Origin: Candidatus Azambacteria bacterium
GTDB taxonomy: Bacteria; Patescibacteriota; Minisyncoccia; GWC2-36-17; WO2-46-25
Assembly: GCA_016234725.1 (NCBI GenBank)
Contig: JACRAK010000008.1
Coordinates: 1-42,309 of the forward strand
DNA: 42,309 nucleotides
Reading direction: 5' to 3'
Position numbers and translations under genes: made by a program. The number at the start of each line of letters is the position of its first letter. The first letter of the stretch is position 1. The notes under the pieces were generated by a model, which was not told the DNA's origin, did no database searches, and saw only the letters and a list, made by a program, of their open reading frames with translations. This document shows, in pieces, positions 5,635 through 14,711 of the stretch.

Positions 5635-6987
5635 TCATAGCGAAATAAGCGCGTACGGGAGCGATGCGAAATAGTCAATAACATGGAGCTGATACGCGGT
5701 GATGACCCACAACGGATATGCGAATATTTTTGCCGCAAATGGTGCAATAAACCCTGCCGTGCCAGCCAGAAACCCAAACAGCATCGCAAACGGCATAAGC
5801 GGAAGCACAAGCACATTCACCACCGGCGCTACGAGCGAAACCTGGCCGAACTGATATATGAGGAGCGGCAACACTGCGGCTTGCGCGGACATCGTGGTGG
5901 TGAATGATTCTTTCCATTTCAAAAACTCCGGCACATTCGTCATTTTCCCTTGCAGATACGGCGCGACATACGCGAGCCCAAGCACTGCAAGGAACGAAAG
6001 CTGAAACCCGACATCAAATGCCAGTATGCGCGGGTTGAACACGATCATCGTAAACGCCGCAAACACGATCACCAAAAGCGGCGTACTTTGCCGTCCGAAA
6101 TGGCGCGCCAAAAGCAGCGCGATGCCCATGATCGCTGCGCGCACCACCGATGGCGATGCGCCCGTCATAAGCACAAAAAGCGCAATGCCCGCTATAGAAA
6201 GCGCGGTGATCGCCGCCGATGACGTAAAAAAGAACGAAAGTGCGAACGCGACAAATACCGCGATAATAGTGATGTTATATCCGGAAAGTGCGGTAAGATG
6301 CGACACGCCCGCTGCGACAAACGCATCGGTGAGTTCTTTGGGCATATCGGCGGTATCCCCGAGCAATATGCCGTTCACAAACGATGCGTGCGGGGACGGC
6401 ATCGCGAGATCGATGTTTTCTTTGAACCGTTTTTTGAACGCGAACAATCCTCGCTGTATGCCGCTCCCCTCGTGTACGATCGCCACATCCGCATATTGCA
6501 TCACGAAATAAATATCGTCTTTCGCAAGATGCCCCGCGTAATCAAACCCGCCGAAATTTTCCGGCCGCGCGAGCGCGCCCGTCACGCGTATCGTATCGCC
6601 GTACGCCGTTTCAGGGTATCGCGGCGCAACGACCATTATTCTTTCTTTGGGCGCGCTGTGCGGCGCCACCACCAACCGTTGCGTCGTACCGCGAAATTCA
6701 GGGTCGCGCACTACATCCCCTTCTATATTTATGTTTGTCCCCACCTGCCTTTCAAGTATAAACTGCCTTGGCTCAAATGAGCCCAGCCACAACATACCAA
6801 CAAGCGACACGCCCGCCATCGCCGCATACACCACCACTTTTATATCGCGCGAAAACGCGAGCATCACGCACACGAGCGCGCCGATACCGATCAATGCATA
6901 TATTTCCTCGACGACAAAAAGAGAACGGAGCGCAACGCCTCCGACAAAACACACCATCGCCGCAAGAAATATCCGCGACTTAGACAT
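5635..6987 (-). CDS. comEC: ComEC/Rec2-family DNA-uptake channel (membrane part)
   Basis: The protein forms the inner-membrane channel for single-stranded DNA import. The start is placed at MSKSRIFLAAMVCF (ATG 6987) rather than 7080, because a promoter with TATTAT 7 nt upstream makes a leaderless mRNA there and the hydrophobic domain starts there. In order it shows N-terminal TM segments, an OB-like soluble part (INIEGDVVRDPEF), then the competence domain with GILLGDTADMPKELTDAF and GVSHLTALSGYNITI, then many TM helices. It has 450 aa and lacks the usual C-terminal MBL domain, which is encoded by the next gene. It is probably used with DprA (23617) for natural transformation. Confidence 0.93.
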   Translation of the reverse strand: MSKSRIFLAAMVCFVGGVALRSLFVVEEIYALIGIGALVCVMLAFSRDIKVVVYAAMAGVSLVGMLWLGSFEPRQFILERQVGTNINIEGDVVRDPEFRGTTQRLVVAPHSAPKERIMVVAPRYPETAYGDTIRVTGALARPENFGGFDYAGHLAKDDIYFVMQYADVAIVHEGSGIQRGLFAFKKRFKENIDLAMPSPHASFVNGILLGDTADMPKELTDAFVAAGVSHLTALSGYNITIIAVFVAFALSFFFTSSAAITALSIAGIALFVLMTGASPSVVRAAIMGIALLLARHFGRQSTPLLVIVFAAFTMIVFNPRILAFDVGFQLSFLAVLGLAYVAPYLQGKMTNVPEFLKWKESFTTTMSAQAAVLPLLIYQFGQVSLVAPVVNVLVLPLMPFAMLFGFLAGTAGFIAPFAAKIFAYPLWVITAYQLHVIDYFASLPYALISL

Positions 6988-6994
6988 ATCATTT

Positions 6995-7045
6995 ATAATA
7001 CCTGACAGCGCGCATCGTTGACAAACTAATATTTTATGATATACT
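6995..7045. promoter_or_regulatory. Divergent promoters sharing one -35 block (comEC / 7106 gene)
   Basis: On the plus strand TTGACA (7018-7023), 16-nt spacer, TATACT (7040-7045) drives the 7106 gene. On the minus strand TTGTCA (7024-7019), 18-nt spacer, TATTAT (7000-6995) drives comEC. The two -35 boxes overlap within TTGACAA, so polymerases on the two sides should compete. The same arrangement recurs at 30870-30920. Confidence 0.75.
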
Positions 7046-7105
7046 AGAAACCCTAACAAAACCTTAAAAATTGAATACAACTAAACCTTTTAAAAGGAGG
7101 ATGAA

Positions 7106-7399
7106 ATGGCGAGGAAGAAAAGCTGGCGCGATTACACGGTAATGCAACTCATCAGAAAAACAGCGCTTAAGAAATGGACAAAAAAGAGGGGGGAGGAAAA
7201 CACCTGGAAATTAACTCTTCCGCGCACAAGAAATTGGGGTAAGAATTACATAACCTTGAAAGATGCAAATCCTTTCATTGAGCTGTCTTTTGCCATAGAA
7301 GGTGCGAGCTGCTGGGAGAAAATCTCTGAAGAAAAACCTAATTTCGCAGAGCTGCGGACCATAGTGAATAAAATCATCGAATACCGCGCAAAGACGTAA
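7106..7399 (+). CDS. Unknown 97-aa basic protein
   Basis: I do not recognise it. The start ATG 7106 has a strong AAAGGAGGATGAA Shine-Dalgarno region. The protein is lysine/arginine-rich at the N-terminus (MARKKSWRDYTVMQL...KKWTKKRG) and has no membrane segment. It has its own promoter, diverging from comEC, and its own terminator, so it is an independent unit. The strong Shine-Dalgarno contrasts with the leaderless comEC next door. Confidence 0.75.
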   Translation: MARKKSWRDYTVMQLIRKTALKKWTKKRGEENTWKLTLPRTRNWGKNYITLKDANPFIELSFAIEGASCWEKISEEKPNFAELRTIVNKIIEYRAKT

Positions 7400-7413
7400 C
7401 CTTGCCTGCGAAT

Positions 7414-7449
7414 AAAAAAGTGGGACTGCATAAGCAGCCCGCTTTTTTC
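7414..7449 (+). terminator. Intrinsic terminator of the 7106 gene
   Basis: GTGGGaCTGC-ATAA-GCAGcCCGC followed by TTTTTT. Confidence 0.85.
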
Positions 7450-7473
7450 ATTTCCCGCCTTCTCCCCTGTTTT

Positions 7474-7528
7474 TATGTTCTATGGGTTCCTATTTCTACA
7501 TTCTATTTTCTAGATTCTAGTTTCTGTG
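7474..7528. repeat. Degenerate TTCTAGATTCTAG-type repeat downstream of nrdB
   Basis: A run of related short units (TTCTA, TCTAGATTCTAG, TTTCTG) abuts the nrdB stop codon. The same units appear at 8577-8681 and 17407-17505. Non-coding. Confidence 0.7.
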
Positions 7529-7530
7529 CG

Positions 7531-8568
7531 TCAATCCCACTCAAGCGTTCCCCCGGTCTTGTACTCGGTGACGCGCGTTTCAAAGAAATTCTTTTCTTTA
7601 TTGAGATCAACCGCTTCAGACATCCACGGGAACGGATTGGGGCTGCCGTATTGCACGGACAACCCGACGCGCTGGAGCCGCCGGTCGGCGATGTATTCGA
7701 TATATGTTTTAAAACTCTCGGAATTAATGCCCAAGATGCCTTTGGGGAAACAATCGGCCGCAAACGCGTATTCAAGCTCCACCGCTTTACGCACCAAACC
7801 AATGATCCTTTTTTGAAACTCATCCGTCCATAATTCCGGCTGTTCTTCTTTGATGGTGTTGATCATCTCGATGCCGAAATTGAGATGCTGGGACTCGTCG
7901 CGCATGATGTATTGGATCTGCTGTGCAGAGCCGACAAGCTTGTTTTGGCGCTGGAAACTAAACATGACCGCAAACGCGCTATAAAAGAAAACGCCTTCCA
8001 TGATGAGCGAGAACACCGCAATATTTTCAAGGAATTTCTGGTCGTTCTCAAATGTCCCCGTCTTAAACGACGGATCAAAAATCCCTTCGTTAAACGACAA
8101 GATAAAGGCATCTTTGTCGTAAATGCTTTGGCGTTCGCGGTACATATTAAATATCTCATAGCTGTCCAGGCCCAATGATTCCACGATGTATTGGTATGCG
8201 TGCGTATGGATCGCTTCTTCGTACGCCTGTCGCAAACAATACATCCTGCATTCGGGCGATGTGATATGCCGATACGCCGCAAGCACGATATTATTTGCCG
8301 CAATGGAATCGGCGGTAGAGAAAAACCCGAGCACCGTTTTAAACGCTAAGCGTTCATCATCAGACAACACCGATGATGATTTCCACTGCTCGATATCCTG
8401 CTGCATGCTGATCTCGGTCGGGAGCCAGTGATTCGCGTTGCCCGTGTTATACGCATCCCACGCGAATGTGTGCTTCATGGGGTAGAGCTGTATCACATCG
8501 GCATCGGCGCCGTTGATGATGCGCCGCTTATTAATATCTACTTTTTGCGTTGTTTTTGAAATAGGCAT
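7531..8568 (-). CDS. nrdB: Ribonucleotide reductase class I, beta subunit
   Basis: NrdB houses the diiron centre and radical needed by NrdA to turn NDPs into dNDPs. Carboxylate and histidine ligands are visible: an Asp in STADSIAANN, EAIHTHAY giving Glu, His and the radical Tyr (matching E. coli E115/H118/Y122), a Glu in IMEGVFFY, and RDESQH giving the last Glu and His. The radical tyrosine is present, so a conventional tyrosyl-radical enzyme is likely, not the Tyr-less type. Length 345 aa is normal. It follows nrdA on the same strand, separated by a repeat of the TCTAG type that could form a large hairpin and modulate read-through. Confidence 0.96.
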   Translation of the reverse strand: MPISKTTQKVDINKRRIINGADADVIQLYPMKHTFAWDAYNTGNANHWLPTEISMQQDIEQWKSSSVLSDDERLAFKTVLGFFSTADSIAANNIVLAAYRHITSPECRMYCLRQAYEEAIHTHAYQYIVESLGLDSYEIFNMYRERQSIYDKDAFILSFNEGIFDPSFKTGTFENDQKFLENIAVFSLIMEGVFFYSAFAVMFSFQRQNKLVGSAQQIQYIMRDESQHLNFGIEMINTIKEEQPELWTDEFQKRIIGLVRKAVELEYAFAADCFPKGILGINSESFKTYIEYIADRRLQRVGLSVQYGSPNPFPWMSEAVDLNKEKNFFETRVTEYKTGGTLEWD

Positions 8569-8576
8569 AATAAGGG

Positions 8577-8681
8577 CAGAATCTAGAAATTAGAATCTAG
8601 AAGCTGAAATAAAATCATATAATGTACATATTTTCATTGCTTTCAAAATTCTAGGTTCTAGATTCTAGCTTCTGAATTCTG
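8577..8681. repeat. TCTAG-type repeat with inverted arms between nrdA and nrdB
   Basis: The left arm (CAGAATCTAGAAATTAGAATC...) and right arm (TTCTAGGTTCTAGATTCTAG...) are imperfect inverted copies separated by ~40 nt of AT-rich DNA, so the transcript can form a long hairpin. It matches 17407-17505 in design. Confidence 0.75.
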
Positions 8682-8683
8682 TC

Positions 8684-11455
8684 CTACTGACACGCTTCGC
8701 ACGTCGGGTCTTTTATCGCGCACAATTTCGGTGCGGTCACCGCCACTGCGGGTTGTTGGACCGGCTCGGCAGCGGTGCGTTTGTGCGTCGCGCCGAACTC
8801 CGCGGTATTGACGGTCGATTTCTCCACCTGCGATACCGCAAGCGTGCGCAGGTAATACGTGGTCTTGAGTCCCATCGCCCATGCGTACATATAGATATTC
8901 GATATGTCGCGTCCCGAAGATCCTTTAAAAAAGATGTTGAGCGACTGGCTTTGGTCGATCCATTTTCCCCGCTGGGCGGCCGCGCGGATAAGCCACAGCG
9001 GGTCTATTTCAAACGCTTCTTTATACTTCTCTCTGATATGCTCCGGGATCTCATGTATGCGCGCGATACCGCCGTCATGATATTTTATCTTGCCCAAAAG
9101 TTCGTGATCCCATAACCCGAGCGACTTCAATTCTGCTACGAGATATTCGTTCACCACGATAAATTCGCCGCCTTGGTTTGATTTCACGTAGAGATTTTTA
9201 TACACCGGCTCGATGGACGGGATCGCTCCGGTGATATTGGCGATCGTCGCGGTTGGCGCTACCGCCAGGCAATTTGAGTTGCGCATGCCATGCTTTTTCA
9301 CCGCCGCGCGCACCGGCGCCCAATCGAGTTTCCCGCCTTTTTGGATATCGATGCGCACTCCCCGCTCCTGCTCAAGCAGCGCAACGGTGTCTTGTGGAAA
9401 AAGGCCGCGATCCCACTTTGACCCCGTGAACGTTTCGTACGCGCCGCGCTCGCGGGCAAGCTCTGCAGACGCCACAATGGCGTGATACGCGACCAACTCC
9501 ATGCTTTCGTCGGCCGCCACTACGCACGCTTCGGAATCAAATCGGATGTCCATCTGATACAGCGCGTCCTGAAACCCCATGATACCGAGTCCCACGGGGC
9601 GATGTTTGAAATTCGCGTTTTTCGCTTCCGGAGTCGGGTAAAAATTGACATCGATCACATTATCGAGCATGCGCATCGCGGTGCGCACGGTGCGCTCGAT
9701 CATCGCGCTGTCCATTTTTTTGTCTTTCACGTGGAGCGCAAGATTCACCGAGCCGAGATTGCATACCGCTGTTTCATCTTTTGACGTATTCAGCGTGATC
9801 TCCGTGCAGAGATTGGACCCGTGCACCACGCCCGCGTGATCCTGCGGCGAACGGACATTGCACGGGTCTTTGAACGTGATCCACGGATGCCCCGTTTCAA
9901 AAAGCATTATGATCATTTTTTTCCACAGGTCGCGCGCTTTCATCGTTTTTGTCAGCCGTATCTTCCCTTCTCGCGCAAGCGCCTCATACGCAGTATAGCG
10001 CTCCTCGAATTTTGTGCCGTAGATATGATGCAGGTCGGGTGTTTCGTCGGGAGAGAACAGCGTCCACTCCCCGTCTGCTTCCACGCGCTTCATGAAAAGA
10101 TCGGGGACCCAATTGGCCGTATCCATATCGTGCGTTCTGCGGCGCTCATCACCCGTGTTTTTGCGCAGCTCGAGAAAGTCCTCGATGTCATAGTGCCACG
10201 TTTCAAGCGTCGCGCATGTCGCCCCCCTGCGCTTGCCGCTGCGATTGATCGCAAGCGTCACATCGTTTGCGATCTTGAGGAACGGAATGATCCCCTGGCT
10301 CTCCACGCCGGTCTTTTTGATAAGCGCGCCCGTGCCGCGCAAATTTGTCCAATCGGTGCCGATGCCGCCCGACCATTTTGAAAGCTGGGCGTTGTCCGCA
10401 AAACATTTAAAAATATGCGCGAGATCGTCTTCAACCGTGTTCACATAGCACGAACTCATCTGCGAATGCGGCGTGCCCGAATGAAACAGGGTCGGCGTGG
10501 ACGGCACGAAATGCAGGGTCGACATGACCTCGTAAAATTCTATCGCCTTTTTCTCTTTTTCTTTTTCGTTCTGCGCGATGCCCATCGCCACGCGCATCCA
10601 AAACGCCTGCGGCGTTTCAAAGATACGCCCGGTTTTCGCATCGCGCGCAAAATACCGGTCGGCAAGCGTTTGCATGCCCAAATAATTGAACAAAAGGTCC
10701 CGCTCCGGCTGCAGCTCTTTTGCAAGCAAAGCACAATCAAACTCCGCGAGCTTGGGTGAAAGCACGCCAGCCGCGATCGCATCCTGTATGTTTTGTACAA
10801 ACGCCGTGCGATACGCTTTTGCGATATCGCTCAGATCGGCATCGGCGCCTATCACGTCTTTATACAGGCCATGCAGAACAAGCCGCGCCGCGATGAACGA
10901 ATATGCGGGGTCCTGCTCGATGAACGAACGCACGGTCATGACCATCACCTTACGGATATCTTTGGTAGTGATCGCATCGTACAGACCGCCTCTGCACTGG
11001 AGCGCGAGCGCATCGATATTGACCGCGTCTTCGTGCCCTTGCGCAGCTGATGCAAGCGCCGCGCGCATCTTTTTCTCGTCGAATTTTTCTTTCGCACCGG
11101 ATCGTTTGACGACAAAAAGATCTCTCGCCTCAATCTTCTCAAGGAGCTTGTTCTTTTTCTCAAATCGCTCGCGCTCGCGCTCTTTTCTATATAAAATATA
11201 TGCTTTCGCCGCATCGAACCACCCGCGCGCCATGAGCTCCTTCTCCACGATATCCTGTATCTGCTCTACCTGCGGCACGCCGCTCTCCCCTACGAGCGTT
11301 TCCGCGTTGCATACCACCGCTGCGGTCGCGCTCGCAAGCTCTTCTTTAGTATAAAGCGTATGCGTTGCGGCAAGCGCCTTGCCCATTGCATTGCTTATTT
11401 TATCCGCATTGAATGCAACAATATCACCGCTTCTTTTTTTGATCTGTCTGAGCAT
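8684..11455 (-). CDS. nrdA: Ribonucleotide reductase class Ia, alpha subunit with two ATP cones
   Basis: This is the catalytic subunit reducing ribonucleotides. The 923-aa protein begins with an ATP cone (KRSGDIVAFNADKISNAM) and shows a second ATP-cone-like block (KRSGAKEKFDEKKMRAAL, ~residues 115-210). The barrel follows: SSCYVNTVEDDL (first redox Cys), NLCTEI (Asn, thiyl-radical Cys and Glu), AVCNLGSVNL (second redox Cys) and TTYYLRT (the Tyr pair of the radical path). The tail ends in CEACQ with another cysteine upstream, the usual re-reducing pair. Two cones suggest elaborate allosteric control by ATP/dATP. nrdB lies downstream. AT-rich TATTATTATC repeats before the ATG probably hold the promoter. 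I saw no convincing NrdR box. Confidence 0.97.
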   Translation of the reverse strand: MLRQIKKRSGDIVAFNADKISNAMGKALAATHTLYTKEELASATAAVVCNAETLVGESGVPQVEQIQDIVEKELMARGWFDAAKAYILYRKERERERFEKKNKLLEKIEARDLFVVKRSGAKEKFDEKKMRAALASAAQGHEDAVNIDALALQCRGGLYDAITTKDIRKVMVMTVRSFIEQDPAYSFIAARLVLHGLYKDVIGADADLSDIAKAYRTAFVQNIQDAIAAGVLSPKLAEFDCALLAKELQPERDLLFNYLGMQTLADRYFARDAKTGRIFETPQAFWMRVAMGIAQNEKEKEKKAIEFYEVMSTLHFVPSTPTLFHSGTPHSQMSSCYVNTVEDDLAHIFKCFADNAQLSKWSGGIGTDWTNLRGTGALIKKTGVESQGIIPFLKIANDVTLAINRSGKRRGATCATLETWHYDIEDFLELRKNTGDERRRTHDMDTANWVPDLFMKRVEADGEWTLFSPDETPDLHHIYGTKFEERYTAYEALAREGKIRLTKTMKARDLWKKMIIMLFETGHPWITFKDPCNVRSPQDHAGVVHGSNLCTEITLNTSKDETAVCNLGSVNLALHVKDKKMDSAMIERTVRTAMRMLDNVIDVNFYPTPEAKNANFKHRPVGLGIMGFQDALYQMDIRFDSEACVVAADESMELVAYHAIVASAELARERGAYETFTGSKWDRGLFPQDTVALLEQERGVRIDIQKGGKLDWAPVRAAVKKHGMRNSNCLAVAPTATIANITGAIPSIEPVYKNLYVKSNQGGEFIVVNEYLVAELKSLGLWDHELLGKIKYHDGGIARIHEIPEHIREKYKEAFEIDPLWLIRAAAQRGKWIDQSQSLNIFFKGSSGRDISNIYMYAWAMGLKTTYYLRTLAVSQVEKSTVNTAEFGATHKRTAAEPVQQPAVAVTAPKLCAIKDPTCEACQ

Positions 11456-11550
11456 GCCTCTAAATGATAATAATACGTAATACTGATAATAATATCATGC
11501 GCGCATACCCATAGGCAACTGTGGATACCATCGCGCATGCGCACCAGAAA

Positions 11551-11580
11551 CAAAAAACCCGCGCGCAGTGCGTACGGGCT
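11551..11580 (-). terminator. Terminator downstream of ftsZ
   Basis: Read on the minus strand: CCCGTACGC-ACT-GCGCGCGGG followed by TTTTTTG. Confidence 0.8.
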
Positions 11581-11605
11581 CCGTGATACATGCAAAAACA
11601 ACGGC

Positions 11606-12811
11606 TTACATCTTTTTCCGCCTGATAAATGCGGGGATATCCCACCCGTCATCGGGGATCTTGGTGACCTCGGGGGCAAACGTCGCCTTTGCCTTTTGTT
11701 CGGGCTTCTTTTCTGTGGCCGGCATACCGGTTGTCACCGGCACCTGCCGCACCTGCGCCTCTTTTTCTTCCGGTTTTTTGAATGCGGTTTCTGCGGGAGT
11801 GATGGAGATCGTCCGCGGCTGTTCTTTTCTTTGTGCTTGGCCCCCATGTCCCCTGCCGTCGCCAAACCCCGCCGCGATCACGGTGATCTTAAGCTCTCCT
11901 TTCTTAAGCCGTGGGTCGTTCACCGCGCCAAAAATGATCCGCGCATCGGAATCAACCGCATCGGTCACCACTTTTGCGGCCTGATGGATCTCCATCATGC
12001 CAAGGTCGCTTCCTCCTGAAATATTGAACAGCACCCCGCGCGCGCCTTCAATGGAAAGCTCGAGTAACGGCGAATTGATCGCGGCTTTTGCGGCTTTTGT
12101 CGCCCGTTCCTCGCCCGACGCGATGCCGATACCCATGAGCGCCGAGCCGGCATTCTGCATGATCGCTTTCACGTCGTTGAAATCAACATTGATGATACCG
12201 GGCAGCGTGATAAGATCGGAAATGCCCTGTACCGCTTGTTTGAGGATGTTGTCCACCATCTCGAACGAACTGAAAAACGAAGTGTCCTCGCCGATAATGG
12301 CAAATATCCTGTCATTGGGGATCACGACGAGCGCGTCGACGTTCTCCTTCAGGTTCAGCAGCCCTTCTTCCGCAAGCTTTGTGCGCTGCGCCCCTTCAAA
12401 CGTAAATGGTTTTGTGGTCACCGCGATGGTAAGCGCGCCGAGGCTGCGCGCGATATCCGCCACCACCGGCGATGCGCCGGTGCCCGTACCGCCGCCAAGC
12501 CCGCACGTGACAAACACGAGATCCGCGCCTTTCAGCACCTCCTGTATCTCTTCGCGAGATTCTTCCGCCGCCTGCCTGCCGAGATCAGGGTCCATGCCCG
12601 CACCGAGGCCGCGGGTGATGTTTTTGCCGATATGGATCTTTGTCTGCGCCTGCGCGTAATGCAGATCTTGCGCATCGGTGTTGATCGCGATGAATTCCAC
12701 GCCTCGGATCTTGTCGTTCACCATGCGCGTAATGGCGTTGTTGCCGCCACCACCGACGCCCACCACTTTTATTTTCGCAAATGTTTCCAAATCCGGTTTA
12801 AGACGAGCCAT
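11606..12811 (-). CDS. ftsZ: Cell division GTPase FtsZ
   Basis: FtsZ polymerises on GTP into the division ring. The protein has GVGGGGNNAITRM at the N-terminus, the tubulin signature GLGGGTGTGASPV (~residues 104-116) and the synergy-loop region NVDFNDVKAIM. A long acidic/basic linker follows, and a conserved C-terminal tail WDIPAFIRRKKM that binds FtsA and other partners. Length 401 aa is normal. It lies downstream of ftsA on the same strand, the widespread order, with a repeat of the GAAAC type in the gap. A terminator follows. Confidence 0.98.
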   Translation of the reverse strand: MARLKPDLETFAKIKVVGVGGGGNNAITRMVNDKIRGVEFIAINTDAQDLHYAQAQTKIHIGKNITRGLGAGMDPDLGRQAAEESREEIQEVLKGADLVFVTCGLGGGTGTGASPVVADIARSLGALTIAVTTKPFTFEGAQRTKLAEEGLLNLKENVDALVVIPNDRIFAIIGEDTSFFSSFEMVDNILKQAVQGISDLITLPGIINVDFNDVKAIMQNAGSALMGIGIASGEERATKAAKAAINSPLLELSIEGARGVLFNISGGSDLGMMEIHQAAKVVTDAVDSDARIIFGAVNDPRLKKGELKITVIAAGFGDGRGHGGQAQRKEQPRTISITPAETAFKKPEEKEAQVRQVPVTTGMPATEKKPEQKAKATFAPEVTKIPDDGWDIPAFIRRKKM

Positions 12812-12817
12812 AGATAA

Positions 12818-12896
12818 ACATGAAACGTAAAGCGTGAAACATGAAACTTACAATATAAGATTCGCGCTTCACGATCTGCGTTTTACGCTCTTATAG
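12818..12896. repeat. GAAAC-type degenerate repeat between ftsA and ftsZ
   Basis: Units such as ATGAAACGTAAAGCGTGAAA and an opposing arm (CGCTTCACGATCTGCGTTTT) form an imperfect inverted pair. The same family is seen at 14186, 15175, 19210, 19811 and inside topA. Confidence 0.7.
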
Positions 12897-12925
12897 TACT
12901 ATATCTTCCCTGCACAACACAAGCG

Positions 12926-14173
12926 CTACGGCAAAAACATTTTCAGCCACTTCTTCATCCATTCTCCGGACCGCCCCGCAGGGCCCGATGAAGGAAATAT
13001 CCGCGAACCCGTGCTTTTCTCCTCCGCATCAAACCCCAAAAGACACAATCCGACCGCGGTGGCGTATTGCGGAGACGCAAGCTGATCCACTACCCCGTCA
13101 ACATGTTCTGGAACACCCACGTGCGCGGGCAGTTTCAGTCGATTTTTCGCGAATTCCACCACGCCGCCCATCTGCGCGCCGCCTCCCACGATCACCACGC
13201 CCCCGGGGAACAGCGCCTGCCTGGCTATCTTTTTCAGCTCTTTTTCCACGAGATCGAATAATTCGTCCATCCGCGCTTCGATGATCTCCGCGACCTCTTT
13301 CCGCGAGATATTATCTATTTTTTCTCCCCCGTCCTCCATCATCACGTTGATCATTTCTTTTCGATTGATCGCATCGGGCCTGCACACGCCATAGCGCACC
13401 TTGATCATCTCCGCCACATCGATATCCACCTGAAGCCCGATCGCGATGTCGTTGGTGATATGCGCCGCGCCCACCGGCAGTACCGCCGCGTGGATCATGC
13501 TCCCCTCTTCGAACGCCGCGATGCCGGACGTCGTGCCGCCGATATCCAATAACAATACGCCGAGCTCTTTCTGGCGCTTGGAAAGCACCGCCTGCGCCGC
13601 GGCAACGGGCGCCGCGACGAATCCGTCGATATCAACGTTCACCGCTTCAATGCACTTTGCGAGATTGCGGATCACCGGCGCGGAACATTCGACGATGACC
13701 GTATTCGTTTCGAGCCGCTTCCCGCGCATCCCCACCGGATCCTGAATGCCCGCCTCCCCGTCAACGACATATTCTTTCGGAAGCACATGGAGGATCTCCT
13801 TGTTGGGCGGTATCGAAATGGACTGCGCCTGCGCCACCACCCGCGCGACATCATCCTCCGATATCTCTTCGTCCGCGCGAGATACCGAAACGATCCCTTT
13901 TGAATAGCGCGAAGAAACGTGCGCGCCCGATACGCTCGCATACACCGAACGCACGGCATGCCCCGCGGCATGTTCCGCTATTTTGATCGATTCTTTCACC
14001 GCGGCGGCCGCTTCTTCGTTGTCGACGATGGCTCCCTTCCGCACGCCCACCGAAGGAACCTCTCCGACGCCAACAAGCGAAAGCTGATCGCTTCCTCTTT
14101 TTTTATGGGCGATAACGGTCCTGATCGCGCTTGATCCGATATCGAGGCCGCAAATGATGGTGTCTCGTGCCAT
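12926..14173 (-). CDS. ftsA: Cell division protein FtsA
   Basis: FtsA is the actin-like protein that tethers FtsZ to the membrane. The 415-aa sequence has the ATPase phosphate-1 motif GLDIGSSAIRTV, the SHS2/1C region (~85-165), phosphate-2 LLLDIGGTTSGIA and an adenosine motif GGVVIVGGGAQMGG. It ends in a short amphipathic helix (WMKKWLKMFLP) that fits membrane targeting. The start is ATG 14173; a GATATA -10-like box ends 6 nt before it. ftsZ lies downstream on the same strand. Confidence 0.97.
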   Translation of the reverse strand: MARDTIICGLDIGSSAIRTVIAHKKRGSDQLSLVGVGEVPSVGVRKGAIVDNEEAAAAVKESIKIAEHAAGHAVRSVYASVSGAHVSSRYSKGIVSVSRADEEISEDDVARVVAQAQSISIPPNKEILHVLPKEYVVDGEAGIQDPVGMRGKRLETNTVIVECSAPVIRNLAKCIEAVNVDIDGFVAAPVAAAQAVLSKRQKELGVLLLDIGGTTSGIAAFEEGSMIHAAVLPVGAAHITNDIAIGLQVDIDVAEMIKVRYGVCRPDAINRKEMINVMMEDGGEKIDNISRKEVAEIIEARMDELFDLVEKELKKIARQALFPGGVVIVGGGAQMGGVVEFAKNRLKLPAHVGVPEHVDGVVDQLASPQYATAVGLCLLGFDAEEKSTGSRIFPSSGPAGRSGEWMKKWLKMFLP

Positions 14174-14185
14174 ACTTCCTATATC

Positions 14186-14275
14186 ATGAAACTTAAAACT
14201 TGAAGCATGAATCTTATGTTTTACGTTCCAAGTTCCGAGTTTTACGTTTCAGGTTTTACGTTTCAAGAGTTTAAC
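14186..14275. repeat. GAAAC-type repeat overlapping the ybeY stop
   Basis: Opposing arms ATGAAACTTAAAACTTGAAG and ACGTTTCAGGTTTTACGTTT lie between ybeY and ftsA. The ybeY frame ends within the right arm (codons for LKRKT and the TGA stop are repeat-derived), so the repeat reshaped the C-terminus of YbeY. Confidence 0.75.
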
Positions 14276-14710
14276 GACTTTCTTTTGGATCTCATCTGTC
14301 TTCCGCGCTTCCTTCGCTGACCGTTCATGATCGATACCGGAAAGATGGATGGCGCCATGCGCCGCAAGCGTAACGATATGTTCTTTCCCCCGCACACCAA
14401 GCTCTCGTGCCTGTGCGTATGCGTACGGGAGACAGATCACGATCTCCCCAAGATGCTCCGCTTCGCGAGGGATATCCGTGCGCCCGCCTTCCGCGAACCG
14501 AAACGATAATACATCGGTGACCTTATCTTCCCCCTTCCACTCTCTTTCAAGCGCGCGTATTGCACGCTCTCCTACCATGACCACGCTCACTTCACCTTTC
14601 CCGCGCACGCCTGCATGCTCAAGCGCGAGCCGTACCGCCTCTTTCACTGCGCGTTCGTGCGCTCGCTTTGTGGTCATATTGCGCACAGCGACGTCAGCGT
14701 ATGCTTTCAT
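14249..14710 (-). CDS. ybeY: Endoribonuclease YbeY
   Basis: YbeY is a zinc-dependent RNase involved in 16S rRNA 3'-end maturation and ribosome quality control. The HGxxHLxGxDH motif is present as HGAIHLSGIDH (H118, H122, H128). The start is set at MKAYADVAVRN (14710), one nucleotide past the yqeY stop (TAAAATG). The ORF-track start at 14935 would run through yqeY. The product is 153 aa. The last residues and stop codon fall in a GAAAC-type repeat. Confidence 0.92.
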   Translation of the reverse strand: MKAYADVAVRNMTTKRAHERAVKEAVRLALEHAGVRGKGEVSVVMVGERAIRALEREWKGEDKVTDVLSFRFAEGGRTDIPREAEHLGEIVICLPYAYAQARELGVRGKEHIVTLAAHGAIHLSGIDHERSAKEARKTDEIQKKVVKLLKRKT

Positions 14711-14711
14711 T

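Noticed and set aside
11456-11530. NrdR boxes upstream of nrdA
   Set aside because: The AT-rich TATTATTATC direct repeats do not match the NrdR consensus well enough.
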